From the NCBI GenBank assembly GCA_030044045.1, contig JASHWO010000280.1:1-17420 (forward strand): DNA of 17,420 bases, written 5' to 3'. The DNA is from Acidimicrobiales bacterium (GTDB lineage: Bacteria > Actinomycetota > Acidimicrobiia > Acidimicrobiales > RAAP-2). A program made the position numbers and the translations under genes. Below, one piece after another: positions 1 through 7,851 of the stretch; within the stretch, counting starts at the first letter, position 1; the number at the start of each line of letters is the position of its first letter. The notes under the pieces were generated by a model that worked only from the letters and a program-made list of their open reading frames with translations, was not told the origin of the DNA and searched no databases.

Positions 1-12
1 CCACGTCAGAGA

Positions 13-26
13 ACCGATCGTTCGGT
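13..26. promoter_or_regulatory. Candidate TetR-type operator
   Basis: ACCGA-TCGT-TCGGT is a perfect inverted repeat with 5-bp arms and a 4-bp centre, about 78 bases upstream of the binding-protein start. The size, symmetry and ACCGA/TCGGT half-sites resemble operators of TetR-family repressors, which often control acyl-CoA and transport operons in actinobacteria. No regulator gene is visible in the window, so the assignment is inferred from form only. Short arms mean chance occurrence is possible in GC-rich DNA. Confidence 0.3.
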
Positions 27-44
27 CACGGGCGATCACCGATG

Positions 45-61
45 TGCCCCCATAGGGGGCA
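45..61. repeat. Short perfect inverted repeat upstream of the transport operon
   Basis: TGCCCCC-ATA-GGGGGCA has two perfect 7-bp arms around a 3-base loop and ends 42 bases before the binding-protein ATG. It could be a hairpin in the leader transcript, the end of a terminator for a gene left of the window, or a protein-binding site. No T-run follows it. Confidence 0.4.
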
Positions 62-103
62 AGCTGTCACTGGCAGCTTTGGACGAGTAACGAAGGGGGC
101 GGC

Positions 104-1399
104 ATGCGGACGAGACACGGCCGAAAGGCCTTGCCGGGCATGGTGGCGACGATGGTGGCGTGCGTGCTCGCCGCCTGTACCACCGGCATCGTCAGCGGGG
201 CGGCCGCCGGGGCCGCCACATCGGGGTCGACGACAGGGGTGACGTCGAACTCGATCAAGGTGGCGGTGATCGCGGACACGACAGCCAGGCTCGGCACAAC
301 CTTCAAGCCGTTCATCACAGGTGAGAAGGCCTACTTCGACATGGTGAACGCCGAGGGTGGGGTCAACAGTCGCAAGATCACACTGGCCAACGTGTACACA
401 ACAGGAACCACACCGTCCAAGTTCACGTCGCTGGCACACCAGGTGGTCGAGAGCGACCACGCCTTCGCCGTCGGGATCTCCAGCTATGTCTTCACCCCCG
501 GGTTCCTGACCCAGTCAGGCATCCCCACCTACGGCTGGAACGTGGGTGGGACATGGACAAAGGCGCCCAACTTGTACGCTGCCGGAGGGTCGGTCCTGTA
601 CTACACAGCGTTGCCTCCCCAGGTGGCATACCTGGCGAAGAAGACCAACCACACGAAGGTCGCAATCCTGGCCCTCAGTGTTGGTGCGTCGGCCAACGCC
701 TGCACAGTGGCGGCGAAGAAGCTGCCGAAGTTCGGAGTCAAGATCGCCTACAAGAACCTGAAGGTGAACGTGGCCGCCATCGCCAGCACAGTGCAGCGGA
801 TGCGGAGCGCGGGCGTCAACTTCGTGCTCTCCTGCCTGGAGACAACCAACGACGTCACACTCTCCAAGAACCTGCAACGGTACGGCGTGAACGCCACCCA
901 GTACTGGCTCGACGGAGGGACAGCGCAGCTCTACCAGAAGTACCGGACACTGACGACAGGGGTGTACGTCCGTTCCACAAGCGTGCCGTTCACACTCCCG
1001 TCGAATGTCGCCAAGTACTACCCCGGGCTCAAGACGTACCGGACGGAGATGAAGAAGTACGCGCCGAAGGTCTTGACGTCGCAAGTGGCACTGAGCGGAT
1101 GGGCGTCGGCAGGGTTGCTCGTGGCCGGGTTGAAGGCAGTGGGCAAGAACCCCACCCAGCAGTCCCTGATCCAGGCCACCAACAAGATCGACAACTTCAC
1201 CGCCACAGGGATGATGACGGTCACCCAGTGGACAAAGGCTCACACCACGCCGATCGGCCCGTACTGCACGTCCTTCGTGCAGGTGCAGAAGGCGAAGCTC
1301 GTCGCCAAGTTCATGAACGGTCACCAGGTGTTCACCTGCTTCCAGGTGAAGTCGAGCACGCCGATCAAGGCGCCGGCTGGGACGCCGGGCGCGACATGA
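104..1399 (+). CDS. Branched-chain amino acid-type ABC transporter substrate-binding lipoprotein
   Basis: This is a 431-aa extracytoplasmic binding protein of the Peripla_BP_6 (LivJ/LivK-like) family. It captures a solute outside the membrane and delivers it to the permease encoded next. A basic N-terminus (MRTRHGRK), a hydrophobic stretch and a lipobox LAAC at residues 22-25 predict lipidation at Cys25. The mature domain starts near residue 50 (IKVAVIADT) and shows family-like segments such as AYFDMVNAEGGVNSRKI. The ATG is preceded by an AAGGGGG-like ribosome site. Codon use is odd: ACA is the commonest threonine codon (about 24 of about 56), unlike the following genes. The four downstream genes form the rest of the system. 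Liv-type binding proteins accept amino acids, amides, urea and aromatic or short-chain acids, so the ligand is open; the thiolase at the operon end favours a carboxylic acid over an amino acid (inference). Confidence 0.88.
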   Translation: MRTRHGRKALPGMVATMVACVLAACTTGIVSGAAAGAATSGSTTGVTSNSIKVAVIADTTARLGTTFKPFITGEKAYFDMVNAEGGVNSRKITLANVYTTGTTPSKFTSLAHQVVESDHAFAVGISSYVFTPGFLTQSGIPTYGWNVGGTWTKAPNLYAAGGSVLYYTALPPQVAYLAKKTNHTKVAILALSVGASANACTVAAKKLPKFGVKIAYKNLKVNVAAIASTVQRMRSAGVNFVLSCLETTNDVTLSKNLQRYGVNATQYWLDGGTAQLYQKYRTLTTGVYVRSTSVPFTLPSNVAKYYPGLKTYRTEMKKYAPKVLTSQVALSGWASAGLLVAGLKAVGKNPTQQSLIQATNKIDNFTATGMMTVTQWTKAHTTPIGPYCTSFVQVQKAKLVAKFMNGHQVFTCFQVKSSTPIKAPAGTPGAT

Positions 1400-1441
1400 G
1401 GACCGAGCGGCGGCGGCTCGGCGGGACCGTCGGTTCGGTGA

Positions 1442-1475
1442 GAGGGGCGATGCCGCGGCCGCGGCATCGCCCCTC
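1442..1475. terminator. 34-bp perfect palindrome between binding-protein and permease genes
   Basis: GAGGGGCGATGCCGCGG is followed directly by its exact reverse complement, so RNA from either strand folds into a very stable hairpin with up to 17 paired bases (fewer in practice because a loop is needed). It lies 42 bases after the binding-protein stop and 37 bases before the permease ATG. No U-run follows. In many binding-protein operons an intergenic hairpin protects the 3' end of the first cistron or partly stops transcription, giving excess binding protein over membrane parts. That role is inferred here. Confidence 0.6.
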
Positions 1476-1512
1476 GGATCGATAGACGGGGCGGCGAGAG
1501 AGAGCGACGACG

Positions 1513-3576
1513 ATGGAGCAGTTCCTGGGCTTCGCCATCCCCGGCATCCCCTACGGGTGCTCCTTCGCCATCGTGGCGGTGGGGCTGGTCCTCACCTACC
1601 AGGCCACCGGGGTGTTCAACTTCGCCTTCGGCGCCCAGGCCTTCGCCTCGGCGTTCGTGATGGCCTGGCTGGTGCAGGACCACGGGTTCCCGGTGTGGGC
1701 GGCGTTCCTGCTGGCGGTCGTGGTGCTCGCTCCTGCGCTCGGCCTCTTTTTCGACCGGTTCCTGTTCAGCAAGATCCCCAACACCAACAACATGGCCAAG
1801 GTGGTGACCGGCCTGGCGCTGCTGGTCGGCATCCCGACGCTGCTGCCGGTGATCTTCGGCAACAACAACTTTTACAACCCGCCACAGATCCTGTTCGGCA
1901 CACGCGTCTACTTCACCGTCGCCAGCGCCCCGATCACAGGCGCCATCCTCAACGCGGTGATCGTCACCGCGGTGGTGCTCCTCCTCCTCGTCGGCCTGCT
2001 GCGGTTCACCGGGCTCGGGCTCCAGATGCGGGGGGCGGTGGAGAGCCGCCGGCTGGTCCAGCTCGAGGGGGTCAACGCCGGCGGGGTGGTGTCGGTGGCC
2101 TGGATGGTCTCCAGCCTGCTGGCCGGCCTGGCCGGCGTACTGCTGGCCCCCTCCTATCACGAGGTCAGCTCCCAGGCCTTCATCACCCTGACGGTGGCGG
2201 CCATCGCCGCCGCGGCCGTCGGGGTCCTCCGCTCGATGCCGGTGGCCGCCGCCGCCGGGGTGCTGATGGGCGTGATCGAGGTGGCCGTCCAGGGCTACCT
2301 GCCCTCCACAGGGGGGTGGAGCGTGATCCAGCAGGCGGTGGTGCCGTCGTTCCCCTTCATCGTCCTGGTGGTGGCGCTGCTGGTGGTGCCCGGCCTGCGG
2401 AGCCTGGAGGACGCCAGGGACCCACTGGCCTCGGTGGACCCGCCACCGCCGCCTATCACCTCGGCCAGCCGGGCCCCCCAGATGGACCGGATCATCCGGG
2501 TGCTGTGGTACGTCGTGCTGGCCGGCTTCGTGGCCTCGATGCTGTCGTGGATCCCGCCGGTGTGGGAGGGCGTGTTCAACCAGGGGTTGGCTTTCTCCGT
2601 CCTGTTCCTGTCCATCACCCTGATCACCGGCATGGCCGGCCAGCTCTCCCTGGCCCAGGCCACCCTGGCCGGGGTGGGCGCCTTCACCGCTGCCCAGCTC
2701 GCCAACCACCTCGGCCTGTCCATGCTGGTCGGCGGCCTGGTCGGGGCGGCGCTGGCCGCGGCGGTGGCAGTGGTGCTGGCCCTGCTCTCCCTCCGCCTGA
2801 AGGGCCTCGGCCTGGCCCTCATGACCCTGGCTGCCGCGCTGTTCTTCGACAACAGCGTGTTCGACCAGCGGTCGATCGGCGGTGGCACAGCCGGGTTCGG
2901 CCTCCGGCACTCGTGGACCGCGCCGTTGAACCTCTTCTCCACCGACGGCCACGCCTACTTCCTGCTGGCCATGGTGGTGCTGGTGGTGGTGGGGTTGGGG
3001 ACGTACCTGGTCCAGCGAGGCACCGTCGGCCGGTACCTGGGGGCCATGCGCGGCAGTGAGACCGGCGCGGCGTCGATCGGCATCAACCTCACCTGGCAGC
3101 GGGTGATGATCTTCGCCCTGTCGGGCGCGGTGGCCGGCATCGGGGGCACCCTGATATCCATCCAGAACTATGTGGCCAACCCGGTCGCCTTCAACTACCA
3201 GTACTCCCTGGCCTTCGTGGTGGTGGTGATCACCACCGGGGTGACCACCGTCGAGGGGGCCATCCAGGCCGGCATGACCTTCGCCCTGATCCAGTACATA
3301 CTCGGCGCGTACGTGCCGCGGCTCACCAACCTCACCTTCGTCCTGTTCGCCTTCGGCGCCCTCACCTACGCCGCCCACCCTCAGGGCGTGCTGGAGTACC
3401 AGAAGCGCACCTGGACGCTCCGCTTCCAGCGTTGGGTCTTCAAGCAGGGACCGGGAGAAGGGAGTTCCATCGCCGGGCCGGTGACGGCCGGTGCCGGCGA
3501 TACCGCCGGCTCGGTCCGTGTGGAGGCCGTCGGCGGCGGGGGCCGGTCGGGCGAGCTGGAGGAGCACCGTGCCTGA
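1513..3576 (+). CDS. Fused LivH-LivM branched-chain amino acid-type ABC permease
   Basis: This 687-aa integral membrane protein joins both permease subunits that are usually separate. Residues 1 to about 300 are LivH-like: it opens MEQFLGFAIPGIPYG, runs through several hydrophobic helices, and has the cytoplasmic segment GLGLQMRGAVESRRLVQLEGVN that contacts an ATPase. A proline-rich linker (DPPPPP, near residue 309) leads to the LivM-like half from about residue 323, with GMAGQLSLAQATLAGVGAF and a second coupling segment GRYLGAMRGSETGAASIGIN. The last 45 or so residues are a hydrophilic Gly/Ala-rich tail. The ATG was chosen because the protein begins exactly where LivH proteins do; the ribosome site is weak (purine-rich GAGAGAG). 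The 3' end overlaps the LivG GTG by 8 bases, implying translational coupling. Fused LivHM proteins are known in actinobacteria. Confidence 0.9.
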   Translation: MEQFLGFAIPGIPYGCSFAIVAVGLVLTYQATGVFNFAFGAQAFASAFVMAWLVQDHGFPVWAAFLLAVVVLAPALGLFFDRFLFSKIPNTNNMAKVVTGLALLVGIPTLLPVIFGNNNFYNPPQILFGTRVYFTVASAPITGAILNAVIVTAVVLLLLVGLLRFTGLGLQMRGAVESRRLVQLEGVNAGGVVSVAWMVSSLLAGLAGVLLAPSYHEVSSQAFITLTVAAIAAAAVGVLRSMPVAAAAGVLMGVIEVAVQGYLPSTGGWSVIQQAVVPSFPFIVLVVALLVVPGLRSLEDARDPLASVDPPPPPITSASRAPQMDRIIRVLWYVVLAGFVASMLSWIPPVWEGVFNQGLAFSVLFLSITLITGMAGQLSLAQATLAGVGAFTAAQLANHLGLSMLVGGLVGAALAAAVAVVLALLSLRLKGLGLALMTLAAALFFDNSVFDQRSIGGGTAGFGLRHSWTAPLNLFSTDGHAYFLLAMVVLVVVGLGTYLVQRGTVGRYLGAMRGSETGAASIGINLTWQRVMIFALSGAVAGIGGTLISIQNYVANPVAFNYQYSLAFVVVVITTGVTTVEGAIQAGMTFALIQYILGAYVPRLTNLTFVLFAFGALTYAAHPQGVLEYQKRTWTLRFQRWVFKQGPGEGSSIAGPVTAGAGDTAGSVRVEAVGGGGRSGELEEHRA

Positions 3577-4447
3577 GCCCGGCACCCCGGCGGCCAAGTC
3601 CCGGTGGACCGGGCGGGTGCGTCTGGGCCGTGACGGCCACGGCCTGACCCGGGACCGGAAGTACGGGCCGAAGCTGCTCGGCGACCCGGCCCCGCTGCTC
3701 TCGGTGAACGCCGTGTCCAAGTCGTTCGGGGGGATCACCGCCGTCTCCGACGTGACCTTCACCGTGGAGCGCGGACAGAGCGTGGGCCTGGTGGGCCCGA
3801 ACGGTGCCGGCAAGACCACCCTCTTCAACTGCGTCTGCGGCCAGCTCCAGCCCGAGGAGGGCGCCGTCGAGTTCGACGGCCGCGAGCTGATGGGCCTGCC
3901 GACCTACCTGCGGGTGCGCCTGGGCATCGGGAGGACGTTCCAGCGGATCGAGGTGTTCCCCGAGATGACGGTGCGTGACCACCTGCTGGTGGCCGAGCGG
4001 GCCCGGCGGCGGGACGGCCGGCTCTGGAAGGACCTGCTGAACCTCAGCCGGCCGACGGCCGAGGAGATGGCCCGCACCGACGCCGTCATGGATCTGGTGG
4101 GCATCGTCGAGAAGGCCGACGCCGTCGTCTCCACCCTGGGGCTGGGATTCTGCCGGTTGGTGGAGCTGGCCCGGGCGCTGGTCGGCGAGCCGAAGCTGCT
4201 GATGGCCGACGAGCCGTCGTCCGGGCTCGACGTGCACGAGACTCACGAGCTGGCCACCGTCCTGCGGAAGCTCCAACAGGAGCGGGGGATGGCCGTCCTG
4301 CTGGTCGAGCACGACCTGGGCATGGTCGGCGAGGTGGTCGACCGGGTGGTGGTCATGGACCTCGGCCGGGTCATCGCCCAGGGGACGTTCGACGAGGTGA
4401 TGGCCGACCCCACCGTGCGCCAGGCCTACCTGGGGGTCTCAGCGTGA
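3569..4447 (+). CDS. livG: ABC transporter ATP-binding protein, LivG type
   Basis: A 292-aa nucleotide-binding subunit that powers the LivHM permease from the cytoplasm. Visible parts are Walker A GPNGAGKTT (76-84), the LivG-typical GIGRTFQ (119-125), Walker B LLMADEPSSGLD (210-221, catalytic Glu215) and the H-loop LVEHD with His248. The ABC signature is degenerate: where LivG has LPYGQQR or LSGGQ-like residues, this protein reads LGLGFCR (190-196). A basic N-terminal extension of about 40 residues precedes the domain. I chose the GTG at 3569 over an upstream in-frame start because GGAGGAG sits four bases before it and it overlaps the permease stop. An upstream start would add a stretch encoded inside the permease gene. 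The stop overlaps the LivF start as GTGA. Confidence 0.88.
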   Translation: MPEPGTPAAKSRWTGRVRLGRDGHGLTRDRKYGPKLLGDPAPLLSVNAVSKSFGGITAVSDVTFTVERGQSVGLVGPNGAGKTTLFNCVCGQLQPEEGAVEFDGRELMGLPTYLRVRLGIGRTFQRIEVFPEMTVRDHLLVAERARRRDGRLWKDLLNLSRPTAEEMARTDAVMDLVGIVEKADAVVSTLGLGFCRLVELARALVGEPKLLMADEPSSGLDVHETHELATVLRKLQQERGMAVLLVEHDLGMVGEVVDRVVVMDLGRVIAQGTFDEVMADPTVRQAYLGVSA

Positions 4448-5418
4448 GCGCGGCCACCGGCGCGGCGGGCGCCGTCCGCGCCCCCGGGACCGGCGATGCC
4501 CCGCCGAGCCCTTCCGACCAACCGGCCCTCCGGGTCGACAAGGTCAGCGCCGCCTACGGCCCCTACCGGGCCCTGTTCGGCGTCTCCTTCACGGTGCCGG
4601 CCGGCGGCGTGGTGGCCCTGCTCGGGTCGAACGGCGCCGGGAAGTCGACCACGGCCCGGGTGGTGACCGGCCTGGTGCCCTGCACGGAGGGCAGCTTCAG
4701 CGTCGACGGGAAGGACGTGACCGGGCTCCCCGCCTACAAGATCGCCCGGGCCGGCGTGGCCCACGTGCCGGAGGGCCGGGGCATCTTCGCCAGCCTCACC
4801 GTCGAGGAGAACCTGGTCCTCACCTTCCGCCAGCGGGCCGGCCGCCAGGCGGTGGCCGGCGCCCTGGCCCGGGCCTACGAGGCCTTCCCGGTGCTGGGCG
4901 AGCGGCGCAAGCAGCGGGGTGGCACCCTCTCCGGGGGCCAGCAGCGGCTCCTGTCGCTGGCCAAGGTGCTGGTCGTCCCGCCGAAGTTGCTGGTGGCCGA
5001 CGAGCTGTCGCTGGGCCTGGCCCCGGTGGTGGTCGACGCCGTCTACGACGGCCTCCGGGAGATCAACCGGGCCGGCACCGCCCTGCTGGTGGTGGAGCAA
5101 CAGGTCGACCGGGTCCTGGATCTGGCCAAGGAGGCGGTGGTCCTGGAGCACGGTGCGGTGGCCTTCGACGGGCCGGCCGATCAGGCTATGGCCGCGGTGG
5201 AGCGGGTGTTGGCGGCACGGGGGGAGCAGACGGTGCTGCTCGCCAGCGCCGGCCCGGCCACGCCGGTGGCCAGGGACGGGGAAGGGATGGCGTCGCCGGG
5301 CGGGCCGGATGCGGGGGGCCGGCACCGCCGGTGGCGCCGGGGACGGGGCCGCCACGATGGCGGCGGCGACACCACCCTGGACGCACCAGCGCCCGGCGGA
5401 CGAGAGGAGCAGGGATGA
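4444..5418 (+). CDS. livF: ABC transporter ATP-binding protein, LivF type
   Basis: The second ATPase of the transporter, 324 aa, cytoplasmic. It has Walker A GSNGAGKST (61-69), an intact signature LSGGQQR (162-168), Walker B LLVADELSLGL (182-192) and, as usual for LivF, EQ (218-219) in place of the H-loop histidine. HVPEGRGIFASLTVEENL (107-124) is typical of LivF. The GTG start overlaps the LivG stop by four bases (GTGA). The canonical domain ends near residue 255; the last 65 or so residues are a low-complexity Gly/Arg/Ala/Pro tail not normally found in LivF, whose helical core is usually about 235-240 aa. The tail could be a disordered extension or a drifted stop. The ATGA overlap with the thiolase start argues that translation really continues to here. 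Confidence 0.87.
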   Translation: MSAATGAAGAVRAPGTGDAPPSPSDQPALRVDKVSAAYGPYRALFGVSFTVPAGGVVALLGSNGAGKSTTARVVTGLVPCTEGSFSVDGKDVTGLPAYKIARAGVAHVPEGRGIFASLTVEENLVLTFRQRAGRQAVAGALARAYEAFPVLGERRKQRGGTLSGGQQRLLSLAKVLVVPPKLLVADELSLGLAPVVVDAVYDGLREINRAGTALLVVEQQVDRVLDLAKEAVVLEHGAVAFDGPADQAMAAVERVLAARGEQTVLLASAGPATPVARDGEGMASPGGPDAGGRHRRWRRGRGRHDGGGDTTLDAPAPGGREEQG

Positions 5419-6599
5419 CCAGGGAAGCAGTGATCGTGGACGTGCTGCGGACCACCTTCGGCAAGCGGGACGGTTCCCTGGCCAACTGGCACCCGGTCGA
5501 CCTGCTGGCCCTGGCCCAGCGGACCCTGGTGGAGCGGACCGGGATCGACCCGGGCCAGGTGGACGACGTGATCGGCGGCTGCGTGTCCCAGGTGGGCGAG
5601 CAGAGCACCAACGTCGCCCGGAATGCCTGGGTGGCGGCCGGGCTCCCGCAGCACGTCCCGGCCACCACCGTCGACCGCCAGTGCGGCTCGTCGCAGCAGG
5701 CCATGCACTTTGGCGCGGCGGGGGTGGTGGCCGGCCACTACGACCTGGTGGTGGCCTGCGGGGTGGAGGTGATGAGCCGGGTCCCCATGGCTTCCAACGC
5801 CCGCGGCGGCACCGGTCCTTTCCCACCCTCGTTCATGGAGGCGATCGACGGCAAGCTGTGGGCCCAGTTCCGGGTGGCCCAGGTGCTGGCTGAGCGCTGG
5901 GGGGTCACCCGGGAGGACATGGACGCCTTCTCGCTGGAGAGCCACCGCCGGGCCGCCGAGGCCTGGGACACCGGCCACTTCGCCCGGGAGGCCATCCCGG
6001 TGCCCATCAAGGCGGAGGACGGCAGCCTGACCGGCGAGAAGCTGGAGGTCGACGAGGGCGTCCGGCGGGGCGGGACCATGGAGAAGATGGCCGGGCTGGC
6101 CCCGGCCCAGACCTGGGAGCCGGAGACGGCGCCGGACATCACCGCCGGGAACTCCTCGCAGATCACCGACGGCGCGGCGGCCATGCTCATCGCCGAGCGC
6201 TCGGTGGCCGAGCGGCTGGGGCTGCCCATCCGGGCCCGCTTCCGCCACTTCGCCGTGGCCGCCGAGGACGCCGCTCTGGTGCTGTCGGCGCCGGTGCCGG
6301 CCACCCAGAAACTGCTGGAGCGGTCGGGCATGAAGATCGACGAGTTCGACGCCATCGAGTGCAACGAGGCCTTCGCCGCCATCGCCCTCATGTGGCAGCG
6401 GGCGTTCTCGCCCGACCCCGCCCGCTACAACCCGCGGGGCGGGGCCATCGCCATCGGCCACCCGCTGGGGGCCAGCGGGGTGCGCATCGCCGGGACCCTG
6501 CTGAACCAGCTCGAGGCCACCGGCGGCCGCTACGGCTTCCAGACCATGTGCGAGGGCGGCGGCCAGGCCAACGCCACCGTCATCGAACGCCTGGGCTGA
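5415..6599 (+). CDS. Thiolase family protein (acetyl-CoA acyltransferase)
   Basis: A 394-aa thiolase of standard length. Thiolases cleave 3-ketoacyl-CoA with CoA to release acetyl-CoA, or run the reverse condensation. All catalytic elements are visible: nucleophile Cys90 in VDRQCGSSQQ, NEAFAA (about 318-323), His349 in AIGHPLGASG, and the second Cys379 in MCEGGGQANA. The start is the ATG whose last two bases begin the LivF stop (ATGA), with AGGAGCAGGG just upstream; the longer in-frame start at 5331 lies within the LivF tail and was rejected. Position as last gene of the transporter operon suggests it acts on a breakdown product of the imported compound. A degradative role is more likely than synthesis, but the chain length specificity cannot be read. 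Confidence 0.92.
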   Translation: MTREAVIVDVLRTTFGKRDGSLANWHPVDLLALAQRTLVERTGIDPGQVDDVIGGCVSQVGEQSTNVARNAWVAAGLPQHVPATTVDRQCGSSQQAMHFGAAGVVAGHYDLVVACGVEVMSRVPMASNARGGTGPFPPSFMEAIDGKLWAQFRVAQVLAERWGVTREDMDAFSLESHRRAAEAWDTGHFAREAIPVPIKAEDGSLTGEKLEVDEGVRRGGTMEKMAGLAPAQTWEPETAPDITAGNSSQITDGAAAMLIAERSVAERLGLPIRARFRHFAVAAEDAALVLSAPVPATQKLLERSGMKIDEFDAIECNEAFAAIALMWQRAFSPDPARYNPRGGAIAIGHPLGASGVRIAGTLLNQLEATGGRYGFQTMCEGGGQANATVIERLG

Positions 6600-6602
6600 A
6601 CT

Positions 6603-6624
6603 GCCGGGCCCGCCTGGGGCCGGC
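6603..6624. terminator. Possible bidirectional terminator between convergent genes
   Basis: GCCGGGCCC-GCCT-GGGGCCGGC forms a 9-position stem with one mismatch and a 4-base loop. It fills almost the whole 27-base gap between the convergent thiolase and amidohydrolase stops. There is no T-run on either side. Confidence 0.4.
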
Positions 6625-6626
6625 GG

Positions 6627-7838
6627 TCACGGGAGGCGGGTGTCGGGGAGGGGCCAGCGGTAGAGACGGGCGGCGTTCTCGTGGGTGAGCTTGCGCAGGT
6701 CCTCCACCGGCAGGTGGCCCCAGGCCCGCTCGATGACGTCCTGGGTGTCGGGCCAGGTGGAGTCGCCGTGGGGGTAGTCCACCTCCACCATGATGTGGTC
6801 GACCCCGATGGCCTCCCGGGTGCCGATGGTGGAGGGGTCGTCGATGGTGCAGAACCAGAAGTTGCGCCGGAGGACCTCGGCCGGCCGGAGTGCCGTCCCG
6901 GCCGGGGCGCCCCGCCCGAAGTCCCGGCCGTAGCCGGACCGGTCCACCACGTTGTCCAGCCGATCGAGCAGCATGGCCACCCAGCCGATGCCGCCCTCGC
7001 TCATGGCGATCTGCAGCTTCGGGAACCGCACCGCCAAGCCCGACCAGAGCCACTCGGCGCAGGCGGTGAGGGACATCTGCCCGAACAGGGTGGCCCCGAG
7101 CTGCAGCAGCGGCCCGTCGGCCGGCATGTCGGGCATGCCCGAGGAGCCCACGTGCAGCGAGACCACGGTGCCGGTCTCCTGGCAGGCGGCGATGACCGGG
7201 TCCCAGTACCCGGAGAAGATGCTGGGCATGCCCAGGCGGTGGGGCCGCTCGGGCAGGGTGACCGAGCGGAACCCTCGCTCGGCGTTCCGCCGGATCTCGG
7301 CGGCGCCGAGGTCCGGGTCGGAGAGGTAGGTGATGCCGCAGGGGATGATCCGGTCCGGGTACGGCTGCCACCAGTCCTCGTAGAGCCAGTCGTTGAAGGC
7401 CCGGGTGACGGCCAGGCCCAGCTCGGGGTCGGAAGCCTGGGAGAAGACCCGCCCGGAGAAGCCGGTGATCTGGGAGGGGAAGTTCAGCGAGGCCCACACC
7501 CCGTTCAGGTCCATGTCGTGGATGCGGGCGTGGATGTCCCAGCAGCCGCGGCGCATGTCCTCGAACCGGGTCGGCTCCAGGGTCACGCGGTCCCGCCGCC
7601 GGCCGGCCACGGCGTTCATCCCCACCTGCGTGTACCGCTGGCCGTCGAACTCCCATACCTGGTGGCCCTGGTCGGTCTCCACCACCCGGGGGGCCAGCCC
7701 GGCCAGGTGGGCCGGCAGCCGGCCCTCGAACATATCGGGCGGCTCGACCAGGTGGTCGTCGACCGAGATCACCGTGTAGCGGACGGGCCGCGGCTCGGGG
7801 TCGGGGAGCAGCGTGTCGGGCCGGGTGCGGATGTCCAT
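6627..7838 (-). CDS. Amidohydrolase family protein (Amidohydro_2, TIM-barrel)
   Basis: A 403-aa metal-dependent TIM-barrel enzyme of the Amidohydro_2 group, which includes ACMSD-like and resorcylate-type decarboxylases as well as hydrolases. The first metal motif is VDDHLVEPP with D27-x-H29 in place of the common HxH. Other likely site residues are His229 (SLHVGSS), Glu281 (MSEGGIGW) and Asp354 (VDYPHGDSTWP). It is a paralogue of the protein encoded at 13239-14534, sharing DDH-EPP-MF-GRLP, SEGGIGW and DYPH-DSTWP. The start ATG is 13 bases after the stop of the small gene upstream, and no clear ribosome site is seen, so it is probably coupled to that gene. Substrate unknown; the acyl-CoA setting suggests action on a carboxylate or cyclic intermediate (inference). 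Confidence 0.85.
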   Translation of the reverse strand: MDIRTRPDTLLPDPEPRPVRYTVISVDDHLVEPPDMFEGRLPAHLAGLAPRVVETDQGHQVWEFDGQRYTQVGMNAVAGRRRDRVTLEPTRFEDMRRGCWDIHARIHDMDLNGVWASLNFPSQITGFSGRVFSQASDPELGLAVTRAFNDWLYEDWWQPYPDRIIPCGITYLSDPDLGAAEIRRNAERGFRSVTLPERPHRLGMPSIFSGYWDPVIAACQETGTVVSLHVGSSGMPDMPADGPLLQLGATLFGQMSLTACAEWLWSGLAVRFPKLQIAMSEGGIGWVAMLLDRLDNVVDRSGYGRDFGRGAPAGTALRPAEVLRRNFWFCTIDDPSTIGTREAIGVDHIMVEVDYPHGDSTWPDTQDVIERAWGHLPVEDLRKLTHENAARLYRWPLPDTRLP

Positions 7839-7851
7839 GGCGCCGCCGCCG

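Noticed and set aside
1321..3828. Very long open frame on the minus strand (835 codons)
   Set aside because: It is antisense to the binding-protein end and the LivHM gene. Its translation is His/Gly/Gln/Asp-rich without domain motifs, as expected for the reverse frame of GC3-biased genes.
5331..5414. Upstream start for the thiolase adding 28 residues
   Set aside because: The extra residues lie in the LivF tail and look unlike thiolase; the ATG at 5415 fits the family N-terminus and the ATGA overlap.
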